NCBI RefSeq assembly: GCF_901709675.1
Contig: NC_051088.1
Span: forward strand, 24,525,193-24,589,192
Reading direction: 5' to 3'
DNA: 64,000 nt
DNA from: Syngnathus acus
Taxonomy: Eukaryota; Chordata; Actinopteri; Syngnathiformes; Syngnathidae
The notes beneath the pieces were generated by a model, which was not told the origin of the DNA, did no database searches, and was given only the letters and a program-made list of their open reading frames with translations. Positions 35,224-46,191 of the stretch are shown here, in pieces (the first letter of the stretch is position 1; each line of letters opens with the position of its first letter). Made by a program: the position numbers and the translations under genes.

Positions 35224-35233
35224 TTATTATTAG
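35224..35233 (-). promoter_or_regulatory. MEF2 consensus site upstream of tnni1
   Basis: Minus strand CTAATAATAA fits YTAWWWWTAR exactly and is placed as expected for a muscle promoter element. Confidence 0.45.
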
Positions 35234-35239
35234 CCCTCC

Positions 35240-36900
35240 ACCCCTATTTTTTTGCTCTGCCCAATCTTTGGTTGCCCCCTCTACACTTCTCCCCCCACAG
35301 ATCCATCTTAAATCAGGGTTACGGTTTGGCTCCGACAAGCCATGGCGATGCTGCCAGCTCACGAGTTTGACTGATGAGACGTTGATAAAAAGGGACTTCA
35401 GACTTCATGAAGAAGATCGGAACCTTTTAGTATTTGATGGGGTGTCAGTGGAGAATGAATTCTTGCGTTTTGCGGTGGAGGTGCCAAATGCTAGCTTGGC
35501 TACGTTTGTAGTAAACAGTCAGCTAGCTCACTGATGGTACTTTGGCATGACAAGCAAATTATCAACATGGATTTTATTTTTTTTCCCCATTTTTTTCCTA
35601 TCTCTTACCTGTTATACCGAATGTGGAATCTGTTTTTCATTCATGAGGGTCAACAGATAGATTAGTGCTTCTCAAACCTCAGAAAGGAAGCCAAGGCACA
35701 TAATTTTGCAAACGAAAAAAAATAGACACACTGAGTATTAATTATGGTGGTTATTGTAGGTTCAGTGCACTATTTATTTATTTATTTATTTAATTGTAAA
35801 TTATCTGCAGATGTCTGGTAAAGTGAGCATTGTTAGCATTGTTAGCAAGATGACCTACCACCACTGGTTGGATCGAATCAAAAGCATTGTACACCACAGT
35901 GGCTAACGAAATTGCTAACCAATTAAATTTTCAAAAATAATCCTAACACGTCACATATACTGAATTGTTGGTTGCTGAAGTGTAGGCCTATGCAACTTTA
36001 AAAGAATATATATATTTTGTCTATTGCAGGCATGGTCTGGAATACAACCCCAAGGTTGCTGTACATCATTAGCATAGCTAGATGGGCAAAGTAACTGTAC
36101 ATTACTTGTAGCAGATACGTGACATTTAGGTTTATTGCATCTTGAATCAAATCTCATTCAACACACTTTGAAGTTGTTCTAGTCCAAGGCCAGCTCCACT
36201 TTGAAGAAACTAAATATATTCAACACAGACGCAGAAAAGTGGAGGGGGCGCCCTCTAGCGGCTACAAAAAGACGAGCCCCCCAAAACAATTCTGAGCACC
36301 TGATTCTTGCTCACTCACTAAGTTTGAATATTTCACTTTCATCATGACTCATCAGATGACAGTTTTCCATAGGGGCGTTTGCGTGTGTTCCCAGCAAAAC
36401 TAAAAACTTTCCGTTTGATAATGATCGAATTGTTTACAGGTCTCACAACGTTGACATCGGTTTGGTGGTGGCATTCAACAAAACCAGAGCAAAATGCCTC
36501 CTCTTGCCATCATACCGTCGCTTCCCGAAGTGACTCACGAGGTGTGGCAACAGCGCTCGGGGTTTTCCACAGTGTAATGAAAGACGTCCATGGCGCACAA
36601 TCAAGCCTTTTTTTTCCTCCCCCTCTGACTTGGACACAACAGCACAGCTTAACACTCACACTGTTGTGTTGCTAACATGCTTGAATGAACCACATCTGCT
36701 TCATTGGAGCCAGCTGACGGGGAGATTTTGCTCAATTTCACATGTTCAGGTTAATCACGGGCTTCTCGTTTGACTTTTGTCATTTATTATTCACGTGGTT
36801 GGCTACAAAAAATGGAGCTCACGCAACAGTATTAGTAATGCTTTATTTATAACATATGACATTTTTATTAAATAGAAATAATACCACAAGTATGTGCACA
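35240..36900. other. Spacer upstream of tnni1
   Basis: No gene supported. Contains a tttattta microsatellite near 35770 and a CTCF-like motif at 36247-36262. Confidence 0.5.
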
Positions 36901-36904
36901 AATA

Positions 36905-37416
36905 TTTATTCGTCATGCTAATCCTTGCACGGGAGAGCAAAGCTGTAAGACCTCAAGTGACTGAGAAGTTTGTGAAATATCAAGGCACACACGGTGAAAG
37001 AATCCAAGCGCGACTGTCTTCATAGCAAAAATGTTATCCCACCTTGTCGGAAATAACAGACAGCGAAGAGTTAGATAGGCTCCGTGCGCCAGCGTGAAAA
37101 GGTTCACGTCGACTCCTTCGACCCGTCATTCGGGAAAGACCGGAGAGCCCTTCTTTAGGCTAACGTCGATGCTAACGATGTAGAAATGCTGCAAAGAAAA
37201 CAGAAGATATGATTATCGATCGGTGTAAACATGACATTTTACAGCAGCTACACCACACTGTCGCCACGGCGACTAAGTTAATTTGGGAACGGTGCTACTG
37301 GGCTCACTTAAGGAAGCGTCGCTGCAAATTCCTAGCGTGTGAGCGCAGAGTTCGGACTTCGACGTGCACGTCATAAACGCGTGAGGCTTTTGAGTGGGTG
37401 ACAAGGTTGTTGTCAT
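36905..37416 (-). other. Candidate small two-exon transcript, minus strand
   Basis: A candidate last exon runs from 37188 (after a strong acceptor, ttttctttgcag) to an AATAAA at 36910-36905 with GT-rich sequence beyond. A candidate first exon ends at 37308 with donor gtgagc, leaving a 119-bp intron. The first-exon region is GC-richer than its surroundings and has a CRE-like tgacgt. An ATG at 37416 would give about 40 codons across the junction before a stop. I recognise no protein family, so it may be non-coding. Confidence 0.3.
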
Positions 37417-37419
37417 GGC

Positions 37420-38375
37420 TGGCCTGAAAATGTGCGTTTCTCACCAAACTTGTCTATATATTGGAGCTGTCTTGGGGAAATTGGAGTTCATCTCTGACTG
37501 CTACAAACTTTGTTTAAATGAAGTTCCGATTAAGAGCAGCAGGCTTTCAGACAGAAGGAAAGTAAACAAGCGTGTGGCTAAAAATACTTGGCTGCCAATT
37601 GAGGGAGAGGTTGGCTCACGTTATTACGCAGGCTCAAATTGCAACTTTGAGTGAGACGTTGGCTTTGATGCACATGCTGGGAAGACTGCGTCACCGCCGT
37701 CGAGGTTCGCGACACAGGGAGAGGCCATGTTTAAAAAAAAAAAAAAAAACGTTTTCATTCCTTCCACTTAAGTGGCAGTTAGCACCTAATACAACAGGGA
37801 GATGAAACCTAAATTCATCTCCATAGTGCTTAGACTTAAGGATGACATGCTTGAAGGCACGTTCACCTTTGAGCTCACCAAATGTATTCATACTAGTTTG
37901 TTTTACATTTGGTCTCAAATTAGAATAAATCGTAGACTCTGACCAAATCTAATTAGATAACGCAACAAGATGGCACCCAAATTGTTTTTTTTTTTAGTAA
38001 ATAACAGGATGCGTTCCAAAAAAGTAAATTGACAAATTGTGATTTTTGTCATTTCAAACCAGCCATTTAATTTTTGTGGCATTTTTGTTTCATGTTGTGC
38101 CCACCCGTTCCCCATCAGACCATGACGCCCCATCATGTGGCTTGGCTCAATAATGTTTGGTAAACAAACAATCTGATGGTCAAATGTTCTTAATCAATTT
38201 CAATAGTACTGAGAACCTCCTACAAGCCCAAATAGCCATTTTTTCAGAAAGTAACAAAGTACAAATACAGTACTGTATTCCTGTATTTTTTTCCCCCTCC
38301 AAGTGTTTAATTATTTTCCCCCTAACATTTTCTTTCTACTCTACACATATGAAAACAGACAGCTGTTTTTTCTAT
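37420..38375. other. Spacer upstream of phlda3 3' end
   Basis: AT-rich with poly-A/T runs; nothing gene-like found. Confidence 0.5.
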
Positions 38376-38379
38376 ACTC

Positions 38380-38385
38380 TTTATT
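38380..38385 (-). terminator. phlda3: Possible phlda3 polyadenylation signal
   Basis: TTTATT on + (AATAAA on minus), about 310 bp past the phlda3 stop. Confidence 0.4.
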
Positions 38386-38694
38386 CAGTCATAACAGGCT
38401 TGTTTTTTTGTTTTTTTTTGCCACAAAGACATAACGTTAAATATAATAATTAAGACAGATAAACGCCGACACAGTGCAGAAGTTGATCGATAGAATAATT
38501 GATTGAGATTTCAAGGCAACATGAAATAGGAATCATATATTTCTTGAGTTCAAAACGTTGGCAATACCACGAGAATCAACTTTTTGGGGGTTGAGTAGCG
38601 TCCGTTGCAGACTACATAAAACAACATGACTTAAGTCAGACTTGAGTCAGTGCTTCTTTTTACCTGTCTTTTTGGTAATACAAGTACGTCCACT

Positions 38695-39138
38695 TCACTC
38701 AAGTTGTGATATCTGGTCATCCTCCTCGGCGCCGCTCAGGTGAGCAGTGGAAATGAGTCTCTTCCTCCCAGTCTGCACGGCTTGGAGGTTCTTGTAACGG
38801 ACCAGAGCCAAGGCGATCTCCGCGTTCCACGCCGTACCGTCCTGCGGACAGCGAAAGTCGATCTCCTTGCCGGTGCTCATAACCACGGTGAAGTACACCA
38901 GACCCCGCTTGTACTCCACGCAGTCCACCGTCACCATGCGTTCGAAGAGCAGCTCCTTGGCTCTGGAGTCCGAGCTCCACGCCACGCAGGGTGCGTGGGA
39001 CGCGGCGTGACCCTTGCAGCTGCGCAGCCGCAAGCCATCGTCGCTCAGGACGCAGCGCTTCTTCTTCCAAAGCTGAAGGAGACCGCCGCTGCGTTTCTCC
39101 AACATCCCGTCTTGCGTCACTTTGGCCGGGAGAGACAT
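38695..39138 (-). CDS. phlda3: Pleckstrin homology-like domain family A member 3
   Basis: A single-exon ORF of 147 residues; human PHLDA3 is 127. The start chosen is the first in-frame ATG (39138, MSLPAKVTQDGMLEKR). The frame extends upstream only to a GTG at 39162, with no better ATG. The PH domain fills the protein: GMLEKRSGGLLQLWKKKRCV (beta1-beta2 with basic phosphoinositide-binding residues), VDCVEYKRGLVYFTVV, EIDFRCPQDGTAWNAEIALA and LVRYKNLQAVQT. PHLDA3 competes with AKT for membrane phosphoinositides and is a p53 target in mammals. An insertion of about 12 residues (AASHAPCVAWSS) relative to human lies between strands, and the C-terminal tail is longer and acidic. Flanked by tnni1 and csrp1, as in human. 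Confidence 0.93.
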   Translation of the reverse strand: MSLPAKVTQDGMLEKRSGGLLQLWKKKRCVLSDDGLRLRSCKGHAASHAPCVAWSSDSRAKELLFERMVTVDCVEYKRGLVYFTVVMSTGKEIDFRCPQDGTAWNAEIALALVRYKNLQAVQTGRKRLISTAHLSGAEEDDQISQLE

Positions 39139-39262
39139 CGCAGCAGAGACGGTCAAATCCACATCACGCGTGGGGGATTACATCGCTGCTGTTCCTGCTC
39201 CTGCTGCTCTTGCTACTGTGGCTGCTGCCTAACCGGATAACGCGCAGTCAATGGATTTGTTG

Positions 39263-39272
39263 GGACATGCCC
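39263..39272. promoter_or_regulatory. p53-type half-site upstream of phlda3
   Basis: GGACATGCCC fits RRRCWWGYYY exactly, 125 bp upstream of the phlda3 ATG. No second half-site was found directly beside it. Confidence 0.3.
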
Positions 39273-40000
39273 GGCGTGGAAAAGCCGAAACCCCCGCCCA
39301 CCTAGACCTGTTCATTGACGGAGTCCACACGGACACACCCTCGTGACATCCCAAGAAGCCGCTACCGGCTGCCCCGGCGAGTTTCAAAGTCTTGCCACGT
39401 CACGTGTATCCATCGTGACTGATACTAAACAGCAATTAAGGTACGACGCGCTTTTCCACTCGGCAAAGATTTTTGAAAAATTCTACAAACTAGACCAGTT
39501 CCCAAACTTTTTCGAAGGCCACCAAAGCGGGCGGAAACAAACTCTGGACCCAATTTTCATTTCGTCACCCAATTCGGGGGATTTGGTTCGTTTAAGAAAG
39601 CTTATGGCCTAATGTCATAAAAGTACGAAAAATTGCCACCAAAATGCTCCTACATATCTCAGCCCTCAATCTTTGAAAAGATCACAAAAGTCCCCTCAAT
39701 ATTTTGGCTTTTATGGTTTGTAGAGTGGCATGAATTCCACTTCATTGCTCTTTTAAGTCTGTCAACTCCTAAAAGTTTCCCAGAGTAGTTTAAAAAAAAA
39801 AAAAGATCAATCGCCTCAGCAAATTTTTTGGTTAATTAGCCTGTGCCTCACCCAACCACAAAATTCCATAAAAATGTGACAAGTGACACTAAAGAGTTGT
39901 AAAAATTACAAGAAAATTTCCTGACTGCTGTGAAAGTACATGGTAAATACAATGACATGGCCACCTTTAATGCAGGAAAAGTGCCGTGATGGCGTAATGC

Positions 40001-40034
40001 CGGCCGGCCGGCCGGCAGACAGACAGACAGACAG
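40001..40034. repeat. (CCGG)n followed by (AGAC)n
   Basis: Four CCGG units directly abut five AGAC units. Confidence 0.9.
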
Positions 40035-40331
40035 AAAGGAATTGTCCTGCGTGTCTCGAATGGTTGACATGCCTTCCAGTTGGGCGACACAATGCACTTC
40101 ATGGGTGGATCGTACCCATGACTTTAATTCGGTCACGCCATGCAGAGTGACGTGTCAGTGCCGTACTATGCGAGGAATGTTTACTATGAATAGGTATCAC
40201 GTCTGCAATCTTCAATACAAGTCACTCTTCCGCTTTTAATTCTCCCAGCTTCGATTGATAACGTGCATTCGTGAGAAATGTTCATTTTTTTTCCGTAAAA
40301 AAAAGGAAATCAATTTTCTTTTCTACCCATC

Positions 40332-40337
40332 TTTATT
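40332..40337 (-). terminator. csrp1: Possible csrp1 polyadenylation signal
   Basis: TTTATT on + (AATAAA on minus), about 330 bp past the csrp1 stop. Confidence 0.4.
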
Positions 40338-40668
40338 AACTTTCAGCAATCAAGTATACAGTGCAATACATTTGATGACCTTAGTGTGGATTATATTCAC
40401 GTAACAATCAATTTCCTCCAATTACATATAACAGTCAAACAGCAAATGATGTGCTCTTTTGCTGCATCATTTTTTTTTTTTACAATTTATAATTTAATAC
40501 AGTTTACTGTAGTACAGGTTCAGTCACCTCAACATTTAGTGCACCTGCACCTACAATGTTTTTTTTTTTGGTCACATTGTCTTTAGCATTATGGATAAAT
40601 GTAATGCCCCATACTGAAATGGATCCACAGAGATATCTTTGAAGTCATTCCTCTTTAATTGGTTCCGT

Positions 40669-42597
40669 CTACTGAGTGAGTGGCAGAGCTCCGGCTCCAC
40701 TTCCGTATCCATACCCCTTTGGCCCAAAATCTTTTGCATAACACCCTGTAAAGCAAAACAATAGCGTCACACACAGCATTTCAACATCATACCCATCGCA
40801 TAATCCTAGTTTGTCCCTCTTTCTCTCGTTAACGGCTATCTTTACAAGTACTAAGTTAAAGTCCCAATGATCGTCACACACACACCAGGGTGTGGTGAAA
40901 TTTGTCCTCTGCATTGAACCCATCCCCGTGTGATTTTAATCCATCCCCTGGGGGAGAGGGGAGCAGTGAGCAGCAGCGGTTCCGCGCTCGGGAATCAGTT
41001 GGTGATCTAACCCCCCAATTCCAACCCTTAATGCTGAGTGCCAAGCAGGGAGGCAATGGGTCCCATTTTTATAGTCTTTGGTATGACCCGGCTTTCCTTT
41101 GGCTTGGATTACAAACAGTGAGTCAAAATTCTGTATGTTTTACATGTTTACATTACAACATGTACAATGACAATTACAATGAGGTATCTGGCTCACTAAA
41201 TTAGCTTCAGTTCAAAGGCCACAACCACTGCTAGGCTAGGCTAATACAAACAACAGACCAAAATAGGCTTTGATCGTAATTTACTAACAATGTCATAGTC
41301 ATGGAGCAAAATTTTTTTCCAATCCTGTAAAAGTAATGGAATGGATATATATATTTAAATCTAACAATACCAATATTTCCAGTAGTGCAGTGGTTCTCAA
41401 AGCTACCTTTGGTGTCGTGATATTCAACAAACTGGTGCGTGAAGTGTTAGTTTCTTTACTATGGCGCCCTCTGCTGACCAACTTGTGTTCTTGACAGCTC
41501 TTTTGTAATGTCACTTTCTAAATGAAACCGCAACTTGTGGAATGTAAAAATTCCAACAAACCCCCAAAATATTTCATTTGCTGTTATTTGGACTCATGAA
41601 TATGATCTTTGTTACCTTTGCAGTAAATTTCTCCATCCTTGTCAGCAAGCGTGGTCGACTCAAGCCCCTTTCCACACGTGGCGCAACGGAAACAGCCCGT
41701 CTTGTGCCACGACTGCAAACCAATAGAATGTGAGTTATTCGTCATTATTTCTCCTCAAACACTTTGTTTTCTTCCTTACACTTCCAGCTCCTATCACTTT
41801 CTCCGCAGCGTAGACAGACTTGCCACATCGAGGGCATTTCTCAGAGCCGCCAAATTTCTGAGCCAACTTTGAAGGGTTGGTGTTGGTTGTCGGGCGATGA
41901 GCGGGCGGCCTGAGTGACAAATAACCGAACTGAAAAAAATCTTAAAAAAGGAATTGTGTATTTTGACCTGGTTGTACTCACTCTTCTCGGGTGATACCTT
42001 GCCCCTCGCCCTTGTCCATGTTAAGGGTCCCCGCTCCGACGCCGAAACCGTAACCTTTTGGCCCGTACGTCTTGCCGTAGCATGACTTGCAGTAGATTTC
42101 ATCCAGGTGAACAGCAACGGTTGTATTGTCCAAGCGCTTGCTACACACGGCTGAACAGACGCAACATTTTAATCTTACATGTCATCATTGAGCTCCTTTT
42201 ATGGAGCAGTGTTTTTGTTTTCATCGAAATTCCTTTTGGAGGAATGTGCGCCGTTGCGACACAGGAACACAAATAACATTAGCGCAGTTCTGTCTGTGTG
42301 AAACTCTTCCAGAAAATTCTTTCAATTGCAACAACTGGGTTTAATTTTGGGGTCCAATCAAGATGAATCAAGCAGGTGATCCAGTTTTGTTTTATGGATG
42401 CTCCCCATTTACTGATGTCAGAGCAGATTCGGCTTAACGGGAATTTGCCAGAACGGACAGTTGGTTAGTTGGTAAGCAGTTAACTCACAGCACGCAAAGC
42501 AGGCCTTGTGGAATCTCCGACTGTCACAGAGGACCTCCTCTGCAAAGTAAACCGTCTTCTTACAACGTCCGCACTGGTTTCCTCCCCCTAAATTCAT
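40669..42597 (-). CDS. csrp1: Cysteine and glycine-rich protein 1 (two LIM domains)
   Basis: Five coding exons in transcript order: 42597-42489 (ATG), 42150-41982, 41909-41780, 41712-41616 and 40745-40669 (TAG). They give 193 residues, the same as human CSRP1. LIM1 runs from [13 protein letters not shown] through [11 protein letters not shown] to EIYCKSCY and is followed by the glycine-rich [15 protein letters not shown]2 runs from [18 protein letters not shown] through [12 protein letters not shown] to EIYCKGCY, followed by [18 protein letters not shown] proteins bind alpha-actinin and zyxin on actin structures and act as smooth-muscle cofactors. Two oddities appear. LIM2 has His-X3-Cys instead of His-X2-Cys. 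The mammalian KKYGPK basic motif is KTYGPK. An untranslated exon probably ends at 43839. Confidence 0.93.
40851..41091 (-). mobile_element. Teleost tRNA-derived SINE, body and tail (5' truncated)
   Basis: Read on the minus strand it has the familiar fish SINE body: ccaaagactataaaaatggg, ccctgcttggcactcagcat, a block with cgctgctgctcactgctccc, then a tail ending in attgggactttaactta. The tRNA-like promoter head is missing. It lies in the last csrp1 intron. A shorter related copy is at 59753-59815. Confidence 0.7.
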
Positions 42598-43838
42598 TCT
42601 TCTCCACCAAATGCATGCAGGAACACAGAAACAGATGAATTCATTATTTTACATATTACTTGGGGTAATTACATTATAACATATGAGATTGTTTTTTTTT
42701 TTGCTTTTTCTGTCCGAGTCCAGATCCAAATCCAGTAACTTTACTCCTGCCAATTGGCTGTGGTTGTGTTTCTGGATGGAGCCACTAAAGGCCGTATTAC
42801 ATGGGGAGAGTGCTTGTGTGGAAAATTATTTTCGAATAATGTGATGTGCCTTTTTGCTCTCAAGCCGCAATGACTTTCACAGTCAGCTCTTGTCTTTCCA
42901 CATCCGTGTTCCTCGCTGTCCAAAATATCCAACAACAACTTCTCGCTCGGTTTTCTTCTGCATCACTTCACTTCCAAGCTTTCTGATGGGAATGTTTTGT
43001 TCGACTGGGAGTATCTTGTATGATTTATTTTTTATTATAATTTAGGACCGGCTGGTTTGGATTCTTGCTCTTTGAGAGCAAATCTTATAAATTTAACCCT
43101 AAAATATTTTTCTCGTACTTCTGTGTACAGCAATACACATTTGCTATCAATATATTTTATTTAGTGTATGTTGTTGGCTTTATTTCCGAGTCGGCGCTTG
43201 TGATCTACACAACAAGCGGATTGGTTGACGTTCAGATGTCATTAATAGTTATTGCTATGACATTTAATTTGACCAAATTGTAATTGAAAGTATTAGTGTT
43301 GCTACGGGACTGCAAGATCTGAAAAGTGAACATTTTAAACGTCAAAACTAGTGCTGCTGCATGTCCAAGTCCACTTTTAGATGTTTTCCTACTTCCCTCC
43401 TCGACAAACTGGCTTGCCAATTTTTGTTTAACTCCTCAGAGTAAATATAAAGTAGGAGAATAATTGTTAAAGTCCTTCCTGAAGATTTTGGAATCGCATT
43501 TTCCGAGCTGTGACGTCTGTGCTGCACATGTAGCGGTGTTTTTTAAAAACAATGGGCTGGGCAAAATGAAACACGTATGAACATGTAGGTCAGACGAAAA
43601 CAGGTAAAAGCGTTAAGTCAGCACAAACTGGATCTGTCCAACTGGGAGTCAACTCTTTTCTTCAGCCCTCCTGTTTTTGTAACTTTTTAACTTTGCCAGT
43701 GGAGGACTCCTTCTAACACAGTCGTTTTGTCTGGCAACTGGCCCGACTTGAACCGGAGAGGACGTTTACCCATCATGCACTGCTAAGCAAATACAATGAG
43801 AAAAGCCAGGAAGCTTTTGGATTCAAAGTGTTACATAC

Positions 43839-43960
43839 CTGAAAGTTGTGTCAGTCGGTCGGTGCGGGACAGGTTAAAGTCTGACTCCAATAATCAGATA
43901 AGTCGCTCGCTTGCAGCACTTCCTTCCTCTGTGCTGGGAGAAGGGAGGTGCTTCTCCTCT
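43839..43960 (-). other. csrp1: Candidate csrp1 5' untranslated exon
   Basis: On the minus strand cacaactttcag is followed by gtatgt at 43838, a good donor. The upstream sequence is GC-richer and rich in short purine runs. The exon start is not determined. Confidence 0.35.
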
Positions 43961-46011
43961 TTGTCGCTTCAGCCGCCCAAGCAAGTGGAGGAAAAATGAA
44001 TTTCCGACTCGGTGGCTGAGGGAGGGGCAATGACGAGGTTTAGGTTGATTGTTTTTCTTCAGGGTGAAGATGGAAGGAGAAACTTTATCATCAAAATGGA
44101 TGAAGGCCATAAAGTGTACACTCAATAACTGGATTTGAATATTTGGAAGTGACCGTACACCCGGTTAAACAGAATGTAAACTGTCTCTAATGAAATGTGT
44201 CAGTAAATTCTATTTCCTCTTTCAGTGTGTTGACCTTTAACACGCAGTTACTTTCAGCAGACAAACCATAAGTCTCTTGGAACTGACAGACTAATTCCAA
44301 CCTTTGTGTTTTATTACACAACTTTAAATGACCTTTTGGTCTCGGCCGTAAAAGGTCAGTCCGACTGAATGCTTGAATGAGGACATTTGTAGGACTGGAG
44401 AAATTGGTCGTTGGCGGGAGACTTTGCTACCATCGTGTGGACATTTTCGGTAGTGCAGCTAGATTGGATTTTTACACATTTGGGCCTTATTTGACCATTT
44501 TACCACTCTTCCTCGCAAAGTCAGCAAAGGACCAATGATTGGATGTCTCTGGCAGATTATCGTATCATATCGAGTGAGTTTTGCCTGTAAAAAAGAAAAT
44601 CACTGGGTCGTCAATCATAAATTTGAATAATAACAATAACTGTGCTTTAAGAGAGAAGCAATTCAATGAGCAAGAAAGGATAAATAAATAATAATAATGG
44701 GAAATAGGATGGGGATGAGGTCTCCAGTGAATCAGAACCGGCCACAGTCCTGTGTCTTGGAGGCCTCTTTGGAATTGTTTGATTTGACCTCTTGTCCTCT
44801 CAATCACCTACAGTGCAAAGACGCGGCGGCGGCGGCGTCTATGTAATGATACCGTGCGTTATCTTATGACAGCCATTTTTGACGATAGTCATGTTTGACT
44901 AGATAATGAGAAGCAAAAGTGGCACATTTATATTACCGCATGCTAAAGAGGCTGCTCAGACAACCACTTCCTGTTGCTCTCATTAAGTGTGGGGAGATTC
45001 GACAGCATGCAGAGCTGATTTTAATCTTTATTTCTGCATCTCCACCGAGCTAGAAGAAAACATTTGGGAATTCTCGATACCTGCTCCTCCAAATAGAGCA
45101 GCACATTTTGCATGAAAATATAATTAATCTCAAACGGGTGTATGTATTACTGAGGACCTTTTTTTTTAATAATAAAAATTATGACTGTCATCGCCTTTTA
45201 TTATTTACAGTACATGCTACACAACAAATTGATGAATAATTAGTTTGGAAATCAGAGACTAGTAAAAAAGAAGTTTTCAAATATTTTTAAATGATGAATA
45301 GTAATAACAATTGCCAGCAATATCGTTATGTGGACAATTTGTAATTTTAGTTTTGACACATAACGTTGATGCACAATTTGTCTTTGCGGGCCACATAAAA
45401 TGATGTGGCGGGCCGTATCTGGCCCCCTGCCGGGCCTTGGGTTTGTTTAGCTTACACTGCAGCCTCCAATTTGTTTCTTGGGGGCAGGCTCTATAGGAGT
45501 GACTTTTTTCGGACTTATTTAAGTTAATCAGTGAAGATTAATGAGCCCATCCGGCTCTCCATTGTGTTTCACAGATGACTTTGGATCACAAGCACATCCT
45601 TTTATCTGGTTTTAATGTTGAACCCATGGATGCAAAAAAAATGTTTTACTGGGTACTCAATGTGTCTTTTGGTGTTCCAAAAGCAGAGCAACCACCGCTC
45701 TTTAATATGCTCTTCAAGCTAAACGACATTTTAATGCTTACATTGAATTAGTGACACGTGATGATCTCCTTAGAGGAGTTTCATTTAGTTTACATAATAG
45801 TACACAACATGGTACACAAGACTATTCTTCATGTTGCGTAATGCATGACATATAAAAAAAAAAAATACACAGCAGTGTGAAACGTAAATGAAAATTATTC
45901 AACAGCCATACTTTGAAAATAGAACCCCGAGGTTCTTGTCATTCAATGGAACTGCTGTGTGTTGGTTGTTTGCATGTCTACCATGTTTGCAACATCTAAG
46001 TGTGATTTGAC

Positions 46012-46191
46012 CACACGCGCACACACACACACACACACACACACCCAAATGTCCCTCGGGTTACAGTAACACAAGTGTCCCATTGTCACAACGGCGTCTG
46101 TCTCTAAATTGGGGGGGAGATGACATGCCTCATGGACCATTAGAAGATTAGACATGACCTCCCTTGTGCACACACACACACACACACACAC
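46012..46191. repeat. Pair of (CA)n microsatellites
   Basis: CA runs at 46012-46044 and 46169-46191. Confidence 0.9.

Larger units (their letters stand above)
39139..40325. other. phlda3 upstream region / csrp1-phlda3 spacer
   Basis: Contains GCT-rich repeats at 39183-39230 (phlda3 5'UTR/promoter), a p53 half-site at 39263-39272, and a (CCGG)n plus (AGAC)n microsatellite at 40001-40034. No gene supported. Confidence 0.5.

Noticed and set aside
38695-39162. phlda3 starting at 39162
   Set aside because: The upstream codon there is GTG, not ATG. The first ATG in frame is at 39138 and matches the expected N-terminal length better.
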